A DNA stretch of 64,000 nt from Gymnopilus junonius (Eukaryota; Basidiomycota; Agaricomycetes; Agaricales; Galerinaceae). The notes under the pieces are model-generated. The model ran no database searches, had not been told where the DNA came from, and saw only the letters and a program-made list of their open reading frames with translations. The translations under genes and the position numbers were made by a program. Where the stretch lies: positions 711,452 through 775,451 of the forward strand of contig JADNYJ010000004.1 of the NCBI GenBank assembly GCA_015501075.1. The letters run 5' to 3'. Of this stretch, positions 1 through 9,762 are shown piece by piece (position 1 is the first letter of the stretch; every line of letters starts with the position of its first letter).

Positions 1-419
1 AAGGGAGAAGGATGTCTAGAAAATCCTTTTTGAAGAGTTCAGGGATTTCAGGAAGCAAGAAGTTTCGGGTAGAAGTCCTGGCCATGGAGGTGGAGACAGA
101 GGTGGTGTTGGACGCCATTGGGAATCTGACGATGGGGCGAAACCATTCTGAAAAAGCTCTCTTATATAAAAGAGTTCGCGAGACATTCATGATTTTCATT
201 CAGGTAGGGCGTCACAGAGTCGCGGTCTGACTCCGCATGATTGTACTCTCAGACCTACAGGGTGGCTTTGAGTCAGAATGTGCTATTACGGTAACCGACG
301 ATAGCACTTACCGCTCACGATTGGCTCGCGGTCGCAAAAGCACCGAGAAGCGCCTGGAACGAGTCATATCGACGCAGGATGATGATGATAAGAGATTGAA
401 AAGTAAGATGATGGAGTAA
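1..419 (+). other. Left-edge open frames, unassigned
   Basis: Two short forward frames (12-230 and 237-419) follow one another in different frames. The second ends in a charged stretch (RLERVISTQDDDDKRLKSK) before a stop. Base 419 could be the 3' end of a gene that starts left of the window, with an unresolved intron or frame break between the two pieces. I recognise no family. No start codon context or domain supports an independent gene. Confidence 0.2.
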
Positions 420-603
420 CACAGGGACAAGATCGACGCTGCCCAAGTCACAGGCCGCCCTCAAATTTTGGCTTACTTCTCCTCAAACTTGTACTTAGGT
501 GTTCATTAAGCAAGAGCGAACTCAAGTCTTTGATATAATTTATAAATGTACTTTGATTAGTCTGTTGAAATCGATACTCTTCATTTGCACCTCTAAAGTT
601 GCT

Positions 604-1440
604 CTAAAGTGATCCGATCTTTCCAGGCCAAAAGCGAACCATTCCTATTCTCCGCGTACCAACATCATGCGCGAGCAATACCCTCACCTTAGGCACCTTC
701 CACACCTCTCGTACATGCCCAATATGCTCTCAGCCTTCGCCTTGTCATGATGTACGCAAAAGTATGGGTGCCCAGGTACTCCGACTTTAATCTTGGCCTC
801 ACCAGTGATAAGCTTCCAATGTTGGGCACTGTCGGCTGCTAGATACATCCAAGCACCGTCTGCGGAGGTCCGGGCTAAGATGTTCATATGCCCATCGACA
901 TTTCCAGGGCTGTCGACGATGTACAGGCTGCCGTCGCCATAAGAGTCGAAAGCACGCGGGAAGGGACCGATGGGCTTCCAGTTGTCGTCTGAAATATACT
1001 GTGTTCGATCTGCTGGGAGTAAATCGGATGCATAGGGTGATTTTGGATCTTTTGGATACGCGTTCTCCAGTGTCGACTTTCACTTCCAGCCACGAAAGTA
1101 CTCTTCTTAAAGGCGTGTGTATTTCCTGCATGATCCCAATACAAATGCAATAAGCATACAAAATCGATATCGTCGGGTATCGTACCGCCCTTCGTCGTAG
1201 GTAGTTTCCACTTCAAAGACCTTGATGATCATTGCTTGTATCATTGGAGTGTAATGCTCGGTGTCAGGTCGTATGCCAAGGTCAAACAAAAACTTCTGAG
1301 GTTTATCGGAGTGTTGTATCAAGAAGCACAACGAACGGTGACATATTTCTGTTTCCTGACGTCGCGTTAGTGATTATAGCCTCTTCTGGTACAGCACATC
1401 CACCGCCGTCCAGAGCAGAGACGTTACAGAACGCCTGATT
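604..1440 (-). pseudogene. Metallo-beta-lactamase superfamily hydrolase, decayed
   Basis: The fold normally binds two zinc ions and hydrolyses lactone, ester or thioester substrates. Pieces in order are an N-terminal stretch (VSALDGGGCAVPEEA), FLIQHSDKPQKFLFDLGIR, the metal-binding strand, and a middle part reading YPKDPKSPYASDLLPADRTQ and SPGNVDGHMNILARTSADG, with a C-terminus ending VRVLLAHDVGT...FWPGKIGSL. These lie in different frames. At least three single-base breaks are needed to join them (about 1186-1192, 1070-1076 and 724-733). The metal motif HxHxDH reads HLYWDH: the second histidine is Tyr (codon at 1139-1141) and the preceding Ser is Leu. I infer a dead gene. The start of the N-terminal exon is uncertain. 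Confidence 0.8.
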
Positions 1441-2288
1441 TGTTGAGGGAGCGGGAAGGGGAGTCATATGAAGAGACTATCGAAACGAGTCCGCAATAGA
1501 AGTAAGGGTCGATACAGAAAGAATGCAGCAGAGCATTTTAACTCACCTGAACTTGGCTGGATATTGGGGGATTGTTGCACAAGCTGGCTTAGAGCTCAAA
1601 CCTTTTATAGCTTGCCTGGGTACACCCTATCCGACAATGAAACATGTCAGTAATTTGGTGGGTAGTGGAAATTGAGCCGGGCCCTAGACACAAGCTCTAA
1701 GGACCGGCGAGGGGTTGAACAAATGGAAGAATGGGTAGAGGTTTTCGGGTACTGAAGCTTGAAGCTCGAAGTGTCACGCAATATGACGAGATACAAAATC
1801 TAACCGCAATGATGTCAGGTGGGCTACCGAACCAACATTCAAATTGAGAAGGAGATAAAGCGGGATGAAAAACTTGAAGAGAATAGAAAAGAAGAGGTGA
1901 TCAACCCCCATGGCCATGCAGCACGTGCGATTTCATTGCCACCTGTTACGGAGAACAAGGAAAAAGGTATATACTACGCACTGTATTCCAAAATATGTCG
2001 AAAACTACTTTCTTATCAAAGTTACGGGCGAGGTCATAGATCTCTGATCTATAAAGTCCGTTCAATCCAGCGCCGTTACAATCTCTTTGAAGGGGAGTGT
2101 TTGGATATCGCAGCCCTCCAGTGACGCAAACGCAAACCATGAACGCTGAGCATCAAGCTCTTAGGTTAAGTATGGATGGAAGAATAAGGCAAGATTTCCG
2201 ACTACGAGCTCATTCTGGGTGCATTCGGAGGACTCGACATTCCCGTGTCTTGAGAAGGAGAAGATGTCAAATCAGATTTTCAGGATAA
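1441..2288. other. No gene recognised
   Basis: Only short overlapping frames on both strands with no recognisable motif. Probably intergenic sequence between the decayed hydrolase and the small Cys-rich gene. Confidence 0.4.
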
Positions 2289-2726
2289 CTAAGAACCAGG
2301 GAAGACGCAAGACGCACCAGTGGCAACGACACCGCTGGAAGGATGGGGAGCTGGAATTTGCATCGTCTGGGTTCCAGGCTGAGCTTGGTTGTATGTTGGT
2401 GGATTATACACAGCCGAGTCTGGCAATCCCTGAGCACGAACAAGACGCGTCTCTCTCTCTACTTCTCTAGCGTACTCCTCGTCTTCTTCAGAGTTATAGT
2501 TTCTTCTATCGCGGCAGCAAGGCACTGAGGTAAAATAGCTTCAGATTGGGTGACGAAAAGCCGCGAAACCAGCCAAGGACGTACAGTACATGCATCCCCT
2601 TCCGATAGTAGCTGTTCATTGCAAATGAGTCAACCACAAGTCCTTCAAGATTTAGATGAAAAAACGGCATACCAAACATGCACAAAAGATGCAACAGACT
2701 CCACAGCAATCAGCAGCGTCGGCCAT
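2289..2726 (-). CDS. Small Cys-rich protein, unknown function
   Basis: The first exon starts MADAADCCGVCCIFCACL with an immediate donor-like gtatgc. The last exon reads CCRDRRNYNSEEDEEYAREVERETRL and ends near ...SGVVATGASCVFPG, then stop. The layout (short Cys-rich head, then an acidic and polar, Pro/Gln-rich tail) is typical of small basidiomycete Cys-rich proteins of unknown role. The Cys pairs suggest metal binding or palmitoylation, which is inference. The junction is not settled: the donor at the end of exon 1 and the acceptor near 2525 are out of phase unless an earlier gt is used or a middle exon exists. No signal peptide is seen. Confidence 0.5.
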
Positions 2727-3607
2727 ATTTGTCTCCAAATTTCAAATTCAATGAGACGGATTTTTCCAAGGGGTCGTCCAGAAGTACAACTTGAAGGATA
2801 TTGAGGAGGTTTCAAGACTTAGAAGGAAAAGACCGACGGGAAAGAGGGAAGATATGAAGACAGATAGGGTACAAGGAAGAAAGAGATAGTAGCTGGAGAC
2901 GCCAACAGGACCATGGTTTTTGTTGTTCCACGGTTATGGCTGCCAAGCTGGTTGGGATCAGCTAGAAGACCCCATTTGTCAAAATTCCTGACCAAACGAT
3001 CGTGGGTTTGGTCAGGCTCGGTTGTTGGATGCACAGCCTCTCAATTAATGCCCATGAAAGAACGGGTGCAAGAAATTTAGAACTTTGGCCCCATGTTTCG
3101 AGATTCTGGGATCAGAAGCTTCGATACCTTGAAAAGAGCGCATGACAACAGCCAACCCTGATACCAGCCCAGATTTATATCAAAGTGGTATTCATAAATA
3201 AAAGGTACAACAATAGTGCTAGCAAGAGAAGATATCAACAATGCGATGTATATGGTTGCAAGATGGAGAGCGTCCAGTGTCGTATGCGGGTTTTTGATAG
3301 TAGATCAGGTAACAAGGATAATGGGTTTGAAAGAGGAAGAGGAAGGAAAAACTGATTCAAAAGAGTGTATGGAACATTTCCGCCTCATGTTCTTTAGACA
3401 AGCCTGATCTTCTCCTGCATCACCTGGGGTGGGACGATAGCGCTCTGTAATGCAACAAACAACGTAAGCAACTCCCATTTCACAGAGCAAACGCGGGGCG
3501 CAGCCCAGCGGTGTCAAACAACAGCCCCAGCCAAATCCAACAAAGGGACAACCAAAGCTCAAAATGCAAAGTAAAGCACAGATCAAAAGGGACTTTCATC
3601 AATACAT
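2727..3607. other. No gene recognised
   Basis: Contains a 71-codon reverse frame (2819-3034) with a hydrophobic end and other short frames, none with a family signature. Likely the upstream region of the Cys-rich gene and the 3' region of the histidine phosphatase gene. Confidence 0.35.
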
Positions 3608-5557
3608 TCAAAGGATCCAACGAGGTTGCTCAGGATAATACTCCTCCCCGACGAATGTATGTTCGTCAAATGAGTCCTGCCTCCGATCCCTCTCGGAATC
3701 CCCTGATCGCGCATATGCAACAGCATTTGGAGCATGTGGCCGCACGACGGACCCATAGTCCGGATAGCCCTGACGCTGTTGAACGACTTGACTACTACTC
3801 ACCTCATCACCCCTCAACCTGAGCCTGCGTTGCTCAGCACGGCGCTTCTTGTAGATCTTGACGGAGCTGAAGAACAAACCGCCGAGGGCGAGGAAGGCCA
3901 CGGTGTAGGTGAACCATTGGTAGGGTTCAGAGGGTACTGAGACTGGCAGGCCGAGAACGTTGACGGAGGAAGACTTGATGCCGCAGACTTGCATCCATTG
4001 CTTGTTGCTGGTGATGGCAGCGTTCTAACCGTGACACCATATGTCAAAGGTTGAAGACAAGAAGAGGAGAAAGACGCACCTCAGCACGGTAAATGAATTC
4101 AGTCAAAGGAATGTCAGCATGGTGGCCAAAGACGTGGACATCCTCAAATCCGTGGGCGGATCCATTCTTGAAGCTGATGCGGAGGAAGTCGCGGACGTCG
4201 GGAGGAGAGCCACGGCGGAGCTCAATGGCGAGGGCAGAGGCGTAGTCGGCTATCATAAATCAAATATTATAAGAACCCAAGCAGGGCTGAACCAACAAAT
4301 GCGACACTTACGGATACCAAAGAGCTCAGGGGTTTCGCTGAGGATGCCAGTTTGATGGATGAAGGAGATGAATGGCTGGTAGGTGGTCTCGACCAACATG
4401 AACTGGAGAGGGTCACCGTTGAAAGCAATGCGCTCGAGGGACTCGAGGATCGTGTGGAGGAGGGTGCGGCCAGCGACTACGAACAACATTTCAGATATGT
4501 GAACAGTCAAATGGCAAGAACAAAAAACGTACTGTTGCCAATACCAGTGATACTCTCATCGGAAAAGACACCAGCCTCGTGGAAATTAGCCCAGTGACGC
4601 GCTTGTTCGATGATGGTAGGGGGAAGGCGGTAAGCAAAGGTCTTGTTGTGGGTGAGTTCCGAATTGATGTAGTCGAAGATCTGGTGAATTGTAATCAGCC
4701 TCGCGCGTTCTTTCCCCAGCCTCATTCTTTCTGTTGTCACTTACGTTCCACTAAGAAGTTTCTCGTGAATAAGAGCAGATTCTGAGAAAACAGGCAAAAC
4801 ATACGGCATTTTCCAGAGTAGTAGGGCGACCGAAGACGTAATCCTTCACAGCTTTGAAGAAGGGCACGGCCTCTTTGGCCTTGGCCTTGAAGTCATCAGA
4901 CTTGTAGAAGTCTTTGATATGCTTCTCGAATGCCTGGCCATCACAAAGGTTGTCAATGCCACGAACTGTTCTTCATCTTACGCGAACATACAGGGCAGTT
5001 GGTCCAACTTTCCAAAGAGCGGTCGTTTCCAGGTTCAACCGTCTCAACTGTCAAACAGACACTATCAGCTTGTCTCTTCCACCATTTGAGAGCAACAGCA
5101 CAACCCACCGGGAACGTATTGGTAGCCGCCAAGAGGGGCGACGACGGTCGTCTCGTTAGCAAGGACAATTTTGTTGTTGGGGTTGGGAGGGAACAAGCCC
5201 TGGAGAAGGGCGATGGCAGAGTCAAAGACGACGCTGCCTTCCACACCAGCCTTGACGCGGACTTTGACCTCGTTGTTATCCACGAGGTCGGAGCGGATGC
5301 CGTCAATGTAGGAGGGAGAGCTGCTGTCGAAGTAGGTGGAGCGGATGAGGCTGCCTAAGGAGTTCGACTCGACCTGAGATAATGAGAGCCCAAGAGTCAG
5401 CAAGCAAACAAAACAGGGAAGAGATGGCTGAGCCCACCTCGCCGAGGGCAGTAGTCTCCGTGTTGGAGGCAGAATACGTGTATGGGTCCTGGTAGTAGTT
5501 GTACCTGTCGCCATTCCTAGCAATGATAATAACACCGAGAACTTTTGACAATAGCAT
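3608..5557 (-). CDS. Membrane-anchored histidine phosphatase family protein
   Basis: Histidine acid phosphatase/phosphoglycerate-mutase-like clan. Nine exons by hand splicing: 5438-5557, 5109-5373, 4992-5047, 4805-4933, 4745-4750, 4533-4680, 4312-4476, 4080-4249 and 3608-4024. Recognisable segments are ALGEVESNSLGSLIRSTYFD, VETVEPGNDRSLESW, ENAWNIFDYINSELTHNKT, GNIAGRTLLHTILESLERIA and FGHHADIPLTEFIYRAE. A C-terminal hydrophobic span (WFTYTVAFLALGGLFFSSVKIY) is followed by a basic tail of about 75 residues, so it is probably a type I membrane protein with an outward catalytic domain. Near the N-terminus the usual RHGxR nucleophile motif reads ARNGDR, with Asn in place of the phospho-accepting His. 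It may be a pseudo-enzyme or a subfamily trait. No frame breaks. The start was chosen as the first Met before VLGVIIIARNGDR; an upstream signal exon is possible. Confidence 0.85.
4745..4750 (-). other. 6-nt micro-exon (Trp-Asn) in the histidine phosphatase gene
   Basis: Both flanking introns are canonical: gtatgt...cttag before it, gtaagt...accag after it. The six bases encode Trp-Asn and rejoin GRPTTLENA to IFDYINSELTHNK in phase, matching the family's ...WN-IFDY sequence. Other splice choices in this interval break the frame. Confidence 0.75.
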
Positions 5558-6886
5558 GCTTAAAAATCGTTAAGAATTCGCACTCGTAAAGGCGGAAAGA
5601 GCAGAAGAGAAAGGAAACTTGTGAATTGCCTCCCTGCAAATTGCAGCCCTTATATACAATACACAGGACCCGTAGCAACGTCTTCCTTAGTTCATTCTTC
5701 TCACTGTCCATTAACGGGCGTCGGACAGGCTGCTGGCACATGTTGATGTGGTTCAGTTGCGTGTTTGGCTTGATTAGCGTTTTGTCCAGGTAAACAAGGA
5801 CGCGCTGCGAGCATGCAACTAGGCCAGCCTCTCCAAGTCTTGCCTCCAATCTTCTACACGTGTCCCCTGAGTAAGATAATCGGACACAACATACTTGAAG
5901 TAACGTACATAGGCATTGCAAAGAAGTCCTCATCAAATATTGAAATTAAGCAAACCCAATTCGACTGAACTTCCATATGTTCACGAAGGAAATGTGAACA
6001 AGGAGATTGTTGCTCGGAAAGTTACTCCGTAGTATCACCAAAACGTTTTCCCCGGTTCAATCATAATTCCTACAACCAAAATGAAATCTATCAACAGAAG
6101 GGAAAAACTAGCTGCGCACCAGACTCAGAAGTATAGCACACGGAAAGTCAGGTCGTTCTTGGCAACCTGCCTCGAGACTTGAAGAACCTCGTGCTCGGTG
6201 GAATTTCACACTGTTTCCAGTATTCGGAAATTCTAATGTCCCATAGTATTTCATTAATGTCGGGCATCCACCGCGTGCTGGGCTGGGTGCAGAGGTCGTC
6301 ATTTGTTCTAAACCGAAGAGCGATAACATAAATTAGGACACAGAACTGCAGGCGCTGGAAATGGAGAAGGAAGGGGTGCGGGGTCGAGCACGGTTGTCGA
6401 AGATCGCTGGAGAGTGTACTGTTGGTGAACATGAGGCATTAATGATAATGACAGTTTCCATTCCAAGGATCACGGACTGGACGATTCTCTAGTCAGACGA
6501 TCACGTAGGAGGAATAAAATTCCGAGGCTTACAAGTCGCAGCCAGTTGAGCACGTTCAGGATTACAAGTAGCCTGCAATGAAAGAAATTCAGAATACTGG
6601 ATAATTGTAAAATTTGAGCTTTTCTTCGTAAACTTTCATACACTTGACTTGAGACGTTATGTAATGCTTGCGGACAGGCATCCACGAGGTTGTAGATAAT
6701 CCAGTTCAAACGTTCTGATTACAAGACGCGAGGTAGTTAGATAATAGTCTATCCCCAGAACGTCCATCTGCCAAAGCAAATTTAGTTAGTTGAGGAACGA
6801 AGGACGAAGGGCCTTGGTGCCTTGGAAAAGAAGAACACGAACCTTACACCTTACACCAACGCAGCCATTACCATTCCCTAACCAAA
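5558..6886. other. No gene recognised
   Basis: Upstream region of the histidine phosphatase gene plus about 1 kb of short reverse frames (5517-5936, 6108-6432, 6470-6709) lacking any family motif or consistent splice pattern. Confidence 0.4.
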
Positions 6887-8062
6887 TCACTTCTTCTTCT
6901 TGCCTTTCCCTCCACCTCCACTCTTCGCGTGACCTGCACTCGCACTAGCTTGCTGCGCGGGTACGTTTTCCACCGCACTACCTTGCGTAGCACCACCGCC
7001 CCCCCCACCACCCTGCCCCTTCCTCCTTCTCCCCTGTCCAAACGTCGATCTCTCGCTCTTCTTCAACCATCTCTCCGGATCAGGCGGCGGAGTGACGCCA
7101 GGGATGACGCCAGGAGGTATACGCGACTTGCGCGGTTTCTTAGTGGGATTAAGGGCAGTTTGAGCTTGGACCTCTGCTAATGCAGACACCGAAGAGAGTG
7201 CTGCCGCCGCCGATTGTGGCGGAACAGGTGGTGGGGCAGTTTCTAAGGTTGATGTAACGGAGCTGGGGAGTGCGTCTAGGGCACGGAGGAAGCCTGTGTT
7301 AATGAAGTCGAGGTGCTTCTGCGCCGCTTGGAGGTTGGTTAAGATGTCTGAATGTTCTTCTGAACTCTTTCGGACCGTGGTCGTAAGTGAGCTATATCGT
7401 TCCGATATTGTGCGTTGTGATTACTTACAGGTTCCGCGGTGTCCAACAATTCGTTATAGAGGTCAACAGCAGCTTGATAGGACCCTTCTCGATAATTCTT
7501 CAAGAACATCAAACCATGGAAAAGATGACGGCAAGGCGGATCTTACCAATTGAGCTTCTAGGTGGACGATACCCCGATCGTCTTCGCCCTTTTCCTTCTT
7601 GATTGTGTCCAATACATCCCTTGCATCAGATTCACGTTGTAAGCGATACAATGTGTAAGCTCTATCATATGCATGATGACTAGGGTCGTCGTCCTCATCT
7701 ATGAGACTGAGAGCAGCATTGTATTGCTCCGTTTGCAATAAGAGAAATAGCTTGGTCTGTCGGGCATCCACATCTTTGGGATCCAAACGTAGTACTAAAA
7801 TTCAAAGCATGTATGCATCAGAATGGAAGCTATATAAACTTAATAACGACAAAATTAGGCCAAACGCACTCTTATCGCATGTCTTCACAGCATTGCTGAA
7901 GTGACCATCGTCAATTTGGGCACATAGGGACGTGAACAGCCGTTTGAGACGCTCCTGGGGTGGCAGCGGTTGTTTCGGCGTTGCCTTGTGGTCTTTCCAA
8001 CTCGGTTTTTGAGGCAAAGATGGCGGTTTTGTGCCCGATTTTGCTGAGGATTTCGTAGGCAT
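6887..8062 (-). CDS. SRP72: Signal recognition particle subunit SRP72, short form
   Basis: SRP72 is the largest SRP protein; its N-terminal TPR-like repeats bind SRP68 and its C-terminus binds SRP RNA. Four exons: 7870-8062, 7547-7794, 7429-7497 and 6887-7366 (329 aa). The N-terminal part includes PTKSSAKSGTKPPSLP, ERLKRLFTSLCAQIDDGHF, LRLDPKDVDARQTKLFLLLQ and NYREGSYQAAVDLYNELLD. The C-terminus carries the RNA-binding signature IPPGVIPGVTPPPDPERWLKKSERS, then a Gly- and Lys-rich tail ending GKGKKKK. The family normally has about 600-680 residues. Here the N-terminal repeats run almost directly into the C-terminal domain, so some 300 residues of central repeats are absent. All introns are canonical and in phase. 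The gene is transcribed away from pinin. Confidence 0.88.
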
Positions 8063-8178
8063 CGTTGGAGGTGATGAGCAAGGAAATATCAGCGCACTGA
8101 CGCGTAAAGTAGAAAGTTCCCACGGCCTCTGACGAGACCCTTTCTTGCACATACGACTCACGTCCAACACTCAAAGCC
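8063..8178. promoter_or_regulatory. Shared divergent promoter, SRP72 / pinin
   Basis: Only about 116 bp separate the two start codons, so the core promoters and 5' UTRs of both genes must lie in or overlap this stretch. No TATA box is evident. Confidence 0.5.
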
Positions 8179-9409
8179 ATGTCCGCAGACGAGTATGTTC
8201 CTTTTTTTCTCAGAATTTTGTTAGGAGTGCTAATCAAATTATTAGAATTGCACCAGAACCCAAAGTTGAAACGACAGAATCTTTAAAATCGCCAACGGAA
8301 CCACCACAAACAGGAAATGGGAATGATACATCCGAAAGCAAGAAACAGCGCCCCCGTTTCGATTTTTCCGGTGCTGCGGGCGCTAGCGGAAAGGAGCGTA
8401 AACGCGGGAAAAGCATGTTTGGAATCCTAGTTGGCACCCTTAACAAAGCCAAGATCGAAGATAAGGAGAGAAATGCGAGCGATGCTGTGAGATGCCACAC
8501 CTTTTGCGATTTGAAATGAAGAAGGAAGCTGACCTTTACTTTCTACATCACAGGCGAAAAACGACAACTAATAGAACAGAGACTACAAGCTAAGCTTCGA
8601 AAAGAAACTGATTCTGTCAGGCGAGCCGAGGACGCGAAAAAGGACAAGACCTTAGCGAACAGGAAAGAGGAGGATCTGCAAATAAAGGACTCAATTGTAT
8701 GTCTTATCGGTTCATCATCTATCCTTTCAACTGATTTGCTCTCTGCTGCAGTACAAACTCCGTCGGACAAGGCTCCCCCTTCTGGCTAACTTCCTGCTGA
8801 CATCCGACACAATCTCTTCAGAAGACTCACCACCATCCGACTCCACAGACCCCCCAAAAGTTCTAATTAACCCACCAAGATCACATCCACCACCATTATA
8901 CTATCTCCCAGTTCTCCTCACTTCCGCTCAGGAGGCCTTTCTGACCAAAAGGAAAGCAGAGGTACGTTTTATAACCCTTTCAGCCGCCATTTCCAAAACC
9001 TAAATTCAGTTTCCAACTTCAGGTCACAGAAGCAGCTGAAAAGGAATGGGAATTATTCCAGGAAGAAAGAGCAGTAGGCATCGAAGAGATCAATCAACTC
9101 CGCCAACGGGTAGCAGATGAGGAAGCAAGGCGGAAAACAGACAAAGCTCTAGAAGTAAAAGAAGAACAGGACACTGAGATGGCTCAGGATCAGGATGAGC
9201 CTCCACCCTCAGCCTCTGCTAAAGTGGAAGGTGGTACGCCACAGCAGTCAAAGGACGTTGATATGGATGTGGATGAGGCTTCTGGGCAGTCGACAAAAGA
9301 CAGCAAGGACAAGGAGGGGCGAAAGAGCTCCCGATCTGTCAGCGAAGCAGACAAAAAGGAGGATTCAACTGCAATGCAGGGCGACGATGAGGATGCTGTG
9401 GAATATTAG
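8179..9409 (+). CDS. Pinin/SDK/MemA family splicing-associated protein
   Basis: Pinin-family proteins associate with the exon junction complex and spliceosome in the nucleus. Exons are 8179-8192 (a 14-nt first exon, MSADE), 8246-8481, 8554-8696, 8752-8961 and 9023-9409. Diagnostic segments are FGILVGTLNKAKIEDKERNAS, KRQLIEQRLQAKLRKETDS, YKLRRTRLPLLANFLLTSD, PPPLYYLPVLLTSAQEAFL and KEWELFQEERAVGIEEINQL, then a low-complexity acidic tail ending DDEDAVEY. Exon 3 opens with five A residues where the expected Ala-Lys-Lys-Arg needs six, so the frame is off by one base at about 8557-8561. This may be a sequence error in a normally essential gene. Everything else is in phase. Confidence 0.82.
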
Positions 9410-9762
9410 TTATTAGGTCTAAGGTTCGCTTCATTGTCTTGTTTTCTAAGAACTTCGTCGTTGACCCCTCGCTGTAATTTGTAGTATGGATATTGTTACT
9501 GACTTTAGTGCGTTCTTCCTTTTACCCTTCATATCTTCTCACCTTTTTTGTTGTCCGTGCTTCGAGCGTTTGCTTGCCATTTGTACTGATTCCAACCATG
9601 TACGTTGTTAATAATGACATGTTCAAAGTTGTTGCTACTATGTTTATCCATATACAACCGTTGTGCAAGAAAAGGTATGCATTATACATCACATATAACA
9701 CAATGTCAAGGTACAACATATACTCCGACAAAAACCCTAAATCACTCAAAAACAATCATTGA

